Of a stretch of 5,190 bases of DNA, positions 1-5,190 are shown piece by piece. Both the position numbers and the translations under genes were made by a program. Origin of the DNA: Myxococcales bacterium (GTDB lineage Bacteria; Myxococcota_A; Polyangia; Polyangiales; Houyiibacteriaceae); assembly GCA_013002645.1 (NCBI GenBank), contig JABDJF010000289.1:1-5190 (forward strand). The letters run 5' to 3'. How positions within the stretch are numbered: position 1 is the stretch's first letter; each line of letters opens with the position of its first letter. The notes below the pieces were generated by a model. It was not told the DNA's origin. It saw only the letters and a list, made by a program, of their open reading frames with translations, and searched no databases.

Positions 1-744
1 ACTCGAATCAGTGAAGAGTCCACGATGCGCCCGAAGCCCATGATTGAGCTCGGCGGAAAGCCCATTCTGTGGCACATCATGAAGCTCTATTCGGTAGGCG
101 GTATCAACGACTTTGTGATTTGCCTCGGCTACAAGGGCTACATGATCAAAGAGTACTTTGCTAACTACTTCCTCCACACTTCCGACGTCACCTTCGACGT
201 GCAGCAAAACAAGATGGAGGTGCACCACAAGTACGCAGAGCCGTGGCGGGTGACTCTGGTGGATACGGGAGTTCCAACGATGACCGGTGGACGAATCAAG
301 CGTGTGGCACCGTATGTTCGTGATGACCACTTCTGCATGACGTACGGCGATGGAGTTAGCAATGTCAACGTACCAGAGTTGATCGATTTCCATCGAAAGC
401 ACGGACGGGCTGCAACTGTGACCGCCGTGCAGCCCCAAGGCCGTTTTGGGTCCGTGCGCGTCGAGGGCGAAGAAGGACGCGTGACCGGGTTCGAGGAGAA
501 GCCTGTCGGCGACGGGCGCTGGATCAACGCGGGTTTCTTCGTGCTTTCGCCGAAGGTCTTGGACTACATCGAAGGAGACGACACGATTTGGGAGCGCCTT
601 CCTTTGGAAGCGCTTGCGAACGACGGGGAGCTCCACGCCTTCAAGCACGACGGCTTTTGGCACGCGATGGACACGATGCGCGACAAAGCGCATCTCGAAG
701 AGTTGTGGAGCTCAGGCAAGGCTCCGTGGAAGACGTGGCAGTGA
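1..744 (+). CDS. rfbF: Glucose-1-phosphate cytidylyltransferase, 5'-truncated by window edge
   Basis: Makes CDP-glucose and pyrophosphate from CTP and glucose 1-phosphate in the cytoplasm, the entry step to CDP-linked deoxysugars of O-antigen. The frame is open from base 1 and reads TRISEESTMRPKPM, which is the middle of the family's N-terminal nucleotide-binding loop (GGxGTRxSEES...RPKPM). The ATG at 25 is therefore internal, and about 10-12 codons carrying the first glycines lie before the window. Further family signatures are GGKPILWHIMK (61-90), the metal-binding region MTYGDGVSNV (337-366), EEKPVGDGRWINAGFFV (493-543) and GFWHAMDTMRDK (652-687). The 247 visible residues plus the missing start match the usual length of about 257. 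All landmark residues are present, so it should be active. It heads a three-gene + strand run with an epimerase and an oxidoreductase. Family assignment is very secure; the sugar finally made is not shown by this gene. Confidence 0.96.
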   Translation, partial: TRISEESTMRPKPMIELGGKPILWHIMKLYSVGGINDFVICLGYKGYMIKEYFANYFLHTSDVTFDVQQNKMEVHHKYAEPWRVTLVDTGVPTMTGGRIKRVAPYVRDDHFCMTYGDGVSNVNVPELIDFHRKHGRAATVTAVQPQGRFGSVRVEGEEGRVTGFEEKPVGDGRWINAGFFVLSPKVLDYIEGDDTIWERLPLEALANDGELHAFKHDGFWHAMDTMRDKAHLEELWSSGKAPWKTWQ

Positions 745-769
745 TGATGTCGGAGATGGGTGACGAGAA

Positions 770-1336
770 ATGAAGTTTTCCGAAACCAAGTTGAAGGGCG
801 CGTGCATCATCGATATCGAGCCCAGAGGAGATGACCGCGGTTTTTTTGCCAGGGCCTGGTGCCGTAAGGAGTTCGAGGATGCAGGTCTGGACACACGAGT
901 GGCACAGGTCAACATGTCGTTCAGCAAAGAAAAGGGGACCCTCCGTGGCATGCACTGGCAGGTCCCGCCGCATGCGGAAATCAAGCTCGTACGCTGCATC
1001 CGAGGGGCACTCTACGATGTGATCGTCGATCTTCGGCAGGACTCTCCTACCTTCCTGCAGTGGATCGGTGTCGAGCTCAGCGCAGACAACCGACGTGTCC
1101 TACTGGTGCCTGAAGGATTTGCCCACGGCTTCCAGACCCTGGTCGACGACACGGAAGCTTATTACCAAGTTTCAGAATTCTATGCGCCCGAAGCGGAGGG
1201 GGGGGCCAAGCACAATGATCCAGCGTTCGGCATCGACTGGCCGCTGCAGGTGACCACTATGTCCCAAAAAGATGCAAACTGGCCGGACTTCAATCCGGAA
1301 CAATCCGCGATTTCGATCGCGACGTCGAGAGGTTGA
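770..1336 (+). CDS. RmlC/RfbC-type dTDP-4-dehydrorhamnose 3,5-epimerase family protein
   Basis: A cupin-fold epimerase of 188 residues, the usual RmlC length. The family inverts C3 and/or C5 of 4-keto-6-deoxy nucleotide sugars in the cytoplasm. Visible landmarks are DDRGFFARAW (21-30), TLRGMHWQ with the catalytic-base His62, KLV with Lys72, VPEGFAHGFQTL (113-124), YYQVSEFYAP with the probable catalytic Tyr132 and Tyr138, DPAFGIDWP (150-158) and QKDANWP with Asp168, the likely partner of His62. All expected catalytic positions are kept. It starts 25 nt after rfbF with only a weak GAG-type ribosome site. Because it sits behind a CDP-glucose synthase with no dTDP genes in view, its substrate is probably a CDP-4-keto sugar. 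AscE of CDP-ascarylose synthesis is a precedent for an RmlC relative on CDP sugars. I therefore avoid the symbol rfbC. Family assignment is secure; substrate is inferred. The gene contains a run of eight G at 1198-1205. Confidence 0.92.
   Translation: MKFSETKLKGACIIDIEPRGDDRGFFARAWCRKEFEDAGLDTRVAQVNMSFSKEKGTLRGMHWQVPPHAEIKLVRCIRGALYDVIVDLRQDSPTFLQWIGVELSADNRRVLLVPEGFAHGFQTLVDDTEAYYQVSEFYAPEAEGGAKHNDPAFGIDWPLQVTTMSQKDANWPDFNPEQSAISIATSRG
1327..1332 (+). promoter_or_regulatory. Shine-Dalgarno GAGAGG deciding the start of the SAF-domain oxidoreductase
   Basis: GAGAGG lies inside the last codons of the epimerase gene, five bases before the ATG at 1338. It supports 1338 rather than the in-frame ATG at 1272, which would overlap the epimerase by 65 bases and add 22 Arg-rich residues outside the family fold. 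Confidence 0.7.
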
Positions 1337-1337
1337 C

Positions 1338-2666
1338 ATGATTATCGTTGATCGGGCGCTAGCTAAGCGCGAGCAGCAGGGCAAACCGGTGCGGGTCGGC
1401 ATGATCGGCGCTGGCTTCATGGGCCGCGGCATCGCCATGCAGATCGGGCAATCCACGCCCGGCATGGAGCTCGTCGCCATCTGCAACCGGCGGGTCGATG
1501 AGGCGCGCCGCGCATTCGATGAAGCGAACACCGAACCGGTCGTCGAGGTCACCAACGTGACTGATGCGGAAGCGGCGATCGCTGCGGGCCGTCACGTCGT
1601 TTGCGAGGATCCCGACATCGTGTGCACAGCCGGTCCCGTCGACGCAATCATCGAGGTGACGGGGGCCATCGAATTTGGTGCGCACGTGGCGCTCAAAGCC
1701 ATCGAGCATGGCAAGCACGTAATCCTGATGAACGCGGAGCTCGATGGCACGATCGGTCCCATCCTCAAGCGCTACGCTGACCAGGCAGGCGTCGTCATCA
1801 CCAATGCCGACGGCGACCAGCCAGGCGTCATCATGAACCTTTACCGCTTCGTCCGCGGTATTGGGGTTCGCCCCGTGCTGTGCGGCAACATCAAGGGGTT
1901 GCAGGATCCCTATCGCAACCCGACAACACAGGAAGGATTCGCCAAGCGCTGGGGTCAAAAGCCGCATATGGTGACGTCATTCGCGGACGGGTCCAAAATC
2001 ATGTTCGAACAGGCCATCGTTGCCAATGCAACCGGCATGACCGTGGGCCAGCGTGGCATGTTCGGTCCCACGGTCGAAGCGGGCACACCTATCGAGAAAG
2101 CGGCCGAATGGTATCCGCACGAGGCGTTGCTCGACGGCCCGGGTATCGTCGATTACGTTGTTGGCGCAGATCCGTCACCTGGCGTATTCGTGCTTGGTAC
2201 TCACGACAATCCAAAGCAGCAGCACTACCTGAATCTCTACAAGCTCGGAGAAGGCCCGTTCTATTGCTTCTACACGCCGTACCACCTGTGCCATTTTGAG
2301 GTGCCCACGACTGTCGCGAGGGCGGTATTGTTCAACGATGCGGCTATCGCGCCGATCAATGGACCTCTTGTCGAGGTCGTTGCGACGGCCAAAACGGACC
2401 TCAATGGCGGTGATGAGCTCGATGGCATTGGTTTCTACATGACCTACGGGCAAGCCGAGCGTGCCGACATTTGCCGGCGAGACCGGTTGCTGCCGATCGG
2501 GCTTGCGGAGGGAGCGCGCTTGAAGCGCGACATCGTGAAGGACGCAGTCCTGACGATGGACGACGTCGAGTTGCCGGAGGGCAGGCTCTGTGATCGTCTG
2601 CGCGCCGAGCAGGATGAAGTTTTTTTTGGTGGAGCGCAGAAGCCGGCGGGTGCCGCCGGCGCATGA
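1338..2666 (+). CDS. NAD(P)-dependent oxidoreductase with C-terminal SAF domain (COG4091, DRL-like)
   Basis: 442 residues from ATG 1338, one base after the epimerase stop, so translation is probably coupled. Residues 18-130 form a Rossmann domain: VGMIGAGFMGRG holds GxGxxG at 24-29, and CNRRVDEA (49-56) follows the second strand. The arginines after that strand would suit NADP(H), which is inferred. IIEVTGAIEFG (104-114) and HVILMNAELDGTIG (127-140) match the homoserine-dehydrogenase-like group. The centre (about 155-345) carries NADGDQPGV, CGNIKGLQDPYRNPT and GPFYCFYTPYHLCHFE. Residues about 346-415 form a SAF domain (DELDGIGF, RLLPIGLAEGARLKRDI). COG4091 is often annotated as homoserine dehydrogenase. 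Its studied member, DRL of Brucella, is a 1-deoxyxylulose-5-phosphate reductoisomerase. Here the rfbF-epimerase context points to a sugar-nucleotide step instead: reduction or reductive rearrangement of a CDP-keto sugar. A run of eight T lies near the 3' end (2620-2627). Domain assignment is firm; the reaction is unknown. Confidence 0.9.
   Translation: MIIVDRALAKREQQGKPVRVGMIGAGFMGRGIAMQIGQSTPGMELVAICNRRVDEARRAFDEANTEPVVEVTNVTDAEAAIAAGRHVVCEDPDIVCTAGPVDAIIEVTGAIEFGAHVALKAIEHGKHVILMNAELDGTIGPILKRYADQAGVVITNADGDQPGVIMNLYRFVRGIGVRPVLCGNIKGLQDPYRNPTTQEGFAKRWGQKPHMVTSFADGSKIMFEQAIVANATGMTVGQRGMFGPTVEAGTPIEKAAEWYPHEALLDGPGIVDYVVGADPSPGVFVLGTHDNPKQQHYLNLYKLGEGPFYCFYTPYHLCHFEVPTTVARAVLFNDAAIAPINGPLVEVVATAKTDLNGGDELDGIGFYMTYGQAERADICRRDRLLPIGLAEGARLKRDIVKDAVLTMDDVELPEGRLCDRLRAEQDEVFFGGAQKPAGAAGA
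2642..2660 (+). terminator. GC-rich stem-loop at the 3' end of the operon (weak terminator candidate)
   Basis: GCCGGCGG (2642-2649) pairs perfectly with CCGCCGGC (2653-2660) around a 3-nt loop, just before the stop codon of the SAF-domain gene. No T-run follows, so it is not a classical intrinsic terminator. It also encodes an Ala/Gly-rich tail and could arise simply from GC-rich codons. Confidence 0.25.
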
Positions 2667-2754
2667 GCACCGCACGCGGTAAATCTATCCTCGTTGCTGT
2701 CCGGCCGTGCCCGGGGTATCGAGGCAGCGCACACGTCGCAGCCCGATGTAGCTC

Positions 2755-3129
2755 CTAGTCAAGAGCGTGGATCGCTTCGTTTGCCCAGGCTGCCAGGACC
2801 GGGTTGACTCCTGGACGCGTGCCAGGATTCCCGCGCGTGATTTCGACGCTTTACGATGCGTTTCCGCGGCGACCGGGTTGGCAGGCGCCAACTTGTGTGA
2901 GGTTGCTAACATTTGCTCCAGTCGGGGGATCCCATTCCAGCTTGCACTCGATAACGCATTCACAAAGCAGACGCGCGCACGCGGCCGCGTAGTCCGTCTC
3001 GGAGAGGCCGGACCCTAACTCGGCGAGTGCGTTCTCGAACGGCTTTGCACGGCGGCTGACCGGATCGCGATGGTGCTTTGGTGTGTTCCCATGTACGGTG
3101 CCCAGGGCAGTCACTAAAGTTGGCTCCAC
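2755..3129 (-). pseudogene. Possible gene relic interrupted by an in-frame TAA
   Basis: On the minus strand a single frame runs from about 3129 down to a TAG at 2755-2757, broken once by TAA at 2851-2853. The first part includes KPFENALAELG, ETDYAAACARLL and VIECKLEWDPP, with mostly G or C at third codon positions. After the TAA, the same frame gives RPGVNPVLAAWANEAIHALD, which again reads like a natural protein end. No good start or ribosome site is visible; GTG codons at 3129 and 3114 are possible. I do not recognise a family. It may be a decayed or laterally acquired small gene, an assembly error at the TAA, or chance in GC-rich DNA. Confidence 0.3.
2979..2990. repeat. Perfect 12-base palindrome ACGCGGCCGCGT
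   Basis: This self-complementary site lies about 170 bases upstream of the lipoprotein start. It could be an operator, but palindromes of this make-up are common by chance in GC-rich DNA, and it lies inside the possible gene relic. Confidence 0.2.
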
Positions 3130-3144
3130 CTCTCGTTCCCCCCA

Positions 3145-3151
3145 AAGGAGG
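3145..3151 (+). promoter_or_regulatory. Strong Shine-Dalgarno AAGGAGG of the lipoprotein gene
   Basis: A near-perfect ribosome site (AAAGGAGG at 3144-3151) sits five bases before the ATG at 3157. It fixes the start and is much stronger than the ribosome sites of the neighbouring genes, suggesting efficient translation of the lipoprotein. Confidence 0.85.
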
Positions 3152-3156
3152 TTTTC

Positions 3157-4239
3157 ATGAAGCTCAGCCCCTATCTAGCTGCGACTGCGGTACTCATTGC
3201 GGTCGGGGCCTGTGGCACAGAGTCCACCGGCACCGACGATTCTATCTCCGCAAAGGCGCGGGATAATACGACTTGTCACACCATCACGTTCGACGATCTC
3301 GATCTCGGACACGGGGACGAGGTAACGTCAATTCCGACTCCGCTCGGATTCGACCTCGACGTTACCGTCACGTCCGAGAGCATGCGCGGCGTACTCTACA
3401 GCACTGACACCGTGGGTGGGCCGGACGCCGACCTCGAGAAGGATGGGCGTTGCCCTGACTGTGCCGGGCTCGGCAACATTCTGGTCATCGAAGATCCCCG
3501 AGGATTCGCCTCCTATGGCGACAGTCCCGGGGGCGGCACGATTACGCTCACCGGCTTTCCCAGCTCCGGTAGCGCGTTCATCGAGCGTTACACGGCCGTG
3601 GATCAAGAGACCACCGAAGCTGCCGTCCAACTCTTCATCGATGGCGTTCGGGTTGGTGGCAGCTCGGGCCAAGGCGACGGCTCCGTCGAAGAGGTTCTCG
3701 CCTCTTCGCCCTCCATCACGAGCAACGCAGAGTTTAGGCTCGGGGGCTCTGGCGGTGTGGACAACGTGAAGGTCTGTGCCGGCGTGCCAGGAGTGGGACG
3801 CATGACTGGTGGTGGCAATCAGTTGACGGTTGACGGCGTCAAAGTCACGCGCGGGTTTACGATTCACTGCGACATCACGCTCTCGAACAACGTCGAAATC
3901 AACTGGGAGGGTAACCGGTGGCACATCGACAAACCGCTCACGCGCGCCACATGTCTGGATGATCCAGACGTCGCTCCGGCGCCTCCGCGGGCCCCCTTCG
4001 ACACCTTCATCGGAGAAGCCACGGGAAGATTGAACGGAGTCGACGGCTCGATGCTGAAATTCACGTTCGTTGACGCCGGCGAGCCCGGCGGAAAGTCGGA
4101 CACCGCCGAGATCTTGATTTGGGCACCGGGCGACGATCCGGGAGTGGACGAGCCAGTACTCTCGGTCTCGGGCGAGCTCGAGCATGGAAACCTACAGGCC
4201 CATTACGATCAGCCCCACGGAAGCAACTGGAACAAGTAG
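3157..4239 (+). CDS. Secreted lipoprotein with two β-rich modules, function unknown
   Basis: 360 residues. A short signal peptide (MKLSPYLAATAVLIAV) ends in a lipobox, Val-Gly-Ala-Cys19, followed by a Thr/Ser/Asp/Gly linker, so the mature protein should be lipid-anchored in the cell envelope. Module one (about 40-208) starts CHTITFDDLDLG and carries a Gly/Asp-rich LGNILVIED strand (105-113), resembling jelly-roll domains of secreted proteins in which a D-x-DL stretch precedes GNxLII. Module two (about 214-350) starts GRMTGGG and has RGFTIHCDI (232-240), APFDTFIGEATGRLNGV (279-295) and FVDAGEPGGKSDTAEI (304-319). I recognise this as a recurrent extracellular domain of unknown function. Seven cysteines (19, 40, 99, 102, 207, 238, 266) leave six for possible disulfides. 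There are no enzyme motifs. It appears to be its own transcription unit, with no evident link to the sugar operon. Lipoprotein call is strong; role unknown. Confidence 0.88.
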   Translation: MKLSPYLAATAVLIAVGACGTESTGTDDSISAKARDNTTCHTITFDDLDLGHGDEVTSIPTPLGFDLDVTVTSESMRGVLYSTDTVGGPDADLEKDGRCPDCAGLGNILVIEDPRGFASYGDSPGGGTITLTGFPSSGSAFIERYTAVDQETTEAAVQLFIDGVRVGGSSGQGDGSVEEVLASSPSITSNAEFRLGGSGGVDNVKVCAGVPGVGRMTGGGNQLTVDGVKVTRGFTIHCDITLSNNVEINWEGNRWHIDKPLTRATCLDDPDVAPAPPRAPFDTFIGEATGRLNGVDGSMLKFTFVDAGEPGGKSDTAEILIWAPGDDPGVDEPVLSVSGELEHGNLQAHYDQPHGSNWNK

Positions 4240-4246
4240 CCTTGTA

Positions 4247-4272
4247 CGCGTGCCGAGCAAGCTCGGCACGCG
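4247..4272. terminator. Perfect hairpin between convergent genes (bidirectional terminator candidate)
   Basis: CGCGTGCCGAGC (4247-4258) pairs without mismatch with GCTCGGCACGCG (4261-4272) across AA. It lies seven bases after the lipoprotein stop and 43 bases beyond the end of the convergent minus-strand gene. The stem is very stable, but neither side is followed by a clear T-run, so it would be a non-canonical terminator or a 3'-end protecting structure. Confidence 0.6.
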
Positions 4273-4315
4273 GTTCCCGGCTCGCATTGTCGAGCTTCTC
4301 GGAGTCCTCTTGACA

Positions 4316-5080
4316 TCACGGCGCTCGAGGACGGACGCGGTCCAGATTCTCGGGCGTGCCAATGTCCAGAAAATGTTCGAGCGGGAAGTCGATGGCGCCT
4401 ACGCGTAGCTTCTCGATCGACGAGTTGAAAATGTCGCCGATGTACAGCTCGCGCCCGTTTCTTATGGAAACGTTGGGCTTACGCAAGTACTCGTGCAGAT
4501 ACTCGCTGAACGAAGGGCGCCAAACGGCGGCTATCCAGACTCGAGCCGCACCGATCTCGTGCGGCTTCGGTACGATCTGGGACACGAGCCTTTCGCCGGT
4601 CAGCGATACGACGTCACCTTTGTGGCCCTGATCGGTAGGAAACACTGCCAGGACCACGTCTAAGTCTGTTCTCGTCAGCTGGTCGCAAAGCCTCGTGAAA
4701 AGATCCGGTCGCGTCGTCAGTATGTCGGGAAACCCCATTGCAACGTTGGCTCCGCGAATCAACGAATGCGCTGCGTTGATCGTCCAGGGCACACCTGGTG
4801 AATCTGCAATCACTACGTAAGCACAACGCGGCTCGCCTGCCTCGACGCTCACAAGCTCGGCTGGGATATCCCATTTCCCGGTCCCGAGAACCATGATCTG
4901 GCGGCTGATGCCCGCAAGCAGCATCGCTTCCATCAAATGCAGGCAGGCCGGCCTCGCCAAGTCGTGCGAGGGCATGGTAGCGCCGAGCGCACAAACCGGA
5001 ATGATCTCCTTCGATCCCTGGAGTTCCGGGAGACGTGTTGCGTTTCCCGCTGCTGGAATGATGCCTACGAAGTCTTCCAT
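4316..5080 (-). CDS. Sugar-phosphate nucleotidyltransferase family protein (NTP_transferase fold)
   Basis: 254 residues, cytoplasmic. The family joins an NTP to a sugar 1-phosphate to give an NDP-sugar. The N-terminus IIPAAGNATRLPELQGSKE (7-25) is the nucleotide-binding loop with Arg16 and the Lys24-Glu25 pair. The usual second Gly of GxGTR is Ala14. GKWDIPAEL (68-76), VAMGFPDIL (113-121, with Asp119 as probable metal ligand), VVLAVFPTD (142-150), IVPKP (169-173), WIAAVWRPSFSEYLHEYL (182-199) and LDIGTPENL (238-246) complete the fold. These match an uncharacterised subgroup with PAAG-x-ATRL, GKWDIP and GFPDI signatures rather than classical RmlA, GalU or RfbF. The start is ATG 5080, with AGGGG about eight bases upstream. 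It begins 12 bases after the end of a probable upstream gene on the same strand, suggesting an operon. The product sugar and nucleotide cannot be read from the sequence. Confidence 0.88.
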   Translation of the reverse strand: MEDFVGIIPAAGNATRLPELQGSKEIIPVCALGATMPSHDLARPACLHLMEAMLLAGISRQIMVLGTGKWDIPAELVSVEAGEPRCAYVVIADSPGVPWTINAAHSLIRGANVAMGFPDILTTRPDLFTRLCDQLTRTDLDVVLAVFPTDQGHKGDVVSLTGERLVSQIVPKPHEIGAARVWIAAVWRPSFSEYLHEYLRKPNVSIRNGRELYIGDIFNSSIEKLRVGAIDFPLEHFLDIGTPENLDRVRPRAP

Positions 5081-5092
5081 CTACCTCGCCCC

Positions 5093-5190
5093 TCATTCCT
5101 CCAAGTTCGGACTCTCAGGTGTAACGGTGCTCGCCGCGTGACCCTCGGGTGTATCACTGAGGCAGCGGCGGATAGCTTGGACAGCCAGCG
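5093..5190 (-). CDS. C-terminal end of an unidentified upstream gene, cut by window edge
   Basis: On the minus strand one frame enters from the right edge and codes 31 residues (LAVQAIRRCLSDTPEG, then a polar tail ending SPNLEE) before a TGA at 5093-5095. The helical start and acidic, polar tail look like a natural protein end, and the 12-base gap to the nucleotidyltransferase ATG fits an operon. Another frame is also open across this short stretch, so the choice rests on composition and context. The family cannot be determined. Confidence 0.5.
   Translation of the reverse strand, partial: LAVQAIRRCLSDTPEGHAASTVTPESPNLEE

Larger units (their letters stand above)
2667..3156. other. 490-base gap without a convincing intact gene
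   Basis: No + strand frame here resembles a known protein, and I see no convincing -35/-10 pair. The gap holds a minus-strand frame with coding character but an internal stop (2755-3129, listed separately). It also holds a GTTGGC-aggc-GCCAAC hairpin at 2877-2892, a perfect 12-base palindrome at 2979-2990, and the ribosome site of the lipoprotein gene at its right end. The promoter of the lipoprotein gene must lie here unless transcription reads through from the upstream operon, but I cannot place it. Confidence 0.6.

Noticed and set aside
841..847. T7 run in the epimerase gene as a slippage site
   Set aside because: It encodes the conserved Gly-Phe-Phe-Ala of the family, so the run is explained by protein constraint, and its length is modest.
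1272..1337. In-frame ATG at 1272 giving a 464-residue oxidoreductase
   Set aside because: It would overlap the epimerase gene by 65 bases, has no clear ribosome site, and adds an Arg-rich stretch not expected before the Rossmann fold. ATG 1338 has GAGAGG five bases upstream.
1359..1967. Open frame of 202 codons antisense to the SAF-domain oxidoreductase
   Set aside because: It mirrors the conserved Rossmann region of a clearly recognisable gene; no ribosome site or family resemblance.
2685..2760. Minus-strand stretch reading RSYIGLRRVRC, vaguely like the C-terminal GFR motif of formylglycine-generating-enzyme-like domains
   Set aside because: Only a few residues match, the upstream domain is absent, and the frame differs from the better coding frame next to it.
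2877..2892. GTTGGC-aggc-GCCAAC inverted repeat as a possible operator
   Set aside because: Only six base pairs, no promoter elements at a sensible distance, and such repeats are expected by chance.
2767..3018. Plus-strand open frame of 83 codons starting with GTG, with a CPGC motif near the start
   Set aside because: No ribosome site, third-position composition weaker than on the opposite strand, and a single CxxC without a second zinc pair. Probably a shadow of the minus-strand frame.
3328..4185. A long open frame of 285 codons antisense to the lipoprotein gene
   Set aside because: The lipoprotein frame has a signal peptide, lipobox, strong ribosome site and recognisable domains. The antisense frame resembles nothing and is a by-product of GC-rich codon use.

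Overview
The window comes from a GC-rich, Gram-negative-type bacterium. It lies in or beside a surface-polysaccharide (O-antigen or exopolysaccharide) sugar-nucleotide cluster. The Gram-negative reading rests on an RfbF-type CDP-glucose gene and on a lipoprotein with a lipobox and a secreted β-rich body. The lineage cannot be fixed from the sequence; an environmental group such as Myxococcota, Gemmatimonadota or Proteobacteria would fit.

Left part (1-2666, + strand): three tightly packed genes that look like one operon. The first is glucose-1-phosphate cytidylyltransferase (rfbF), whose first dozen or so codons lie before the window. After 25 nt comes an RmlC/RfbC-type sugar-nucleotide 3,5-epimerase. 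After 1 nt comes a 442-residue NAD(P)-dependent oxidoreductase with a homoserine-dehydrogenase-like Rossmann domain and a C-terminal SAF domain (COG4091). The only well-characterised relative I know is the Brucella DXR-like (DRL) reductoisomerase. The likely logic is Glc-1-P to CDP-glucose, then (after a 4,6-dehydratase not present here) epimerisation and reduction or rearrangement of a CDP-sugar. The oxidoreductase step is the least understood and the most interesting part of the window.

Middle (2667-3156): about 490 bases without a convincing intact gene. They hold a minus-strand reading frame that looks like coding sequence but is broken by one in-frame TAA (possible gene relic), plus small palindromes. 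The Shine-Dalgarno site of the next gene lies at the right end.

Right part: a + strand lipoprotein of 360 residues (3157-4239) with two β-rich modules. It is followed by a perfect 12-bp hairpin between convergent genes. On the minus strand follows a 254-residue nucleotidyltransferase of the sugar-1-phosphate NTP-transferase fold (4316-5080), and then probably the last 31 codons of an upstream gene in the same minus-strand operon (5093 to the window edge). Two different sugar nucleotidyltransferase genes therefore flank the region and face each other, which fits a polysaccharide locus assembled from several transcription units.
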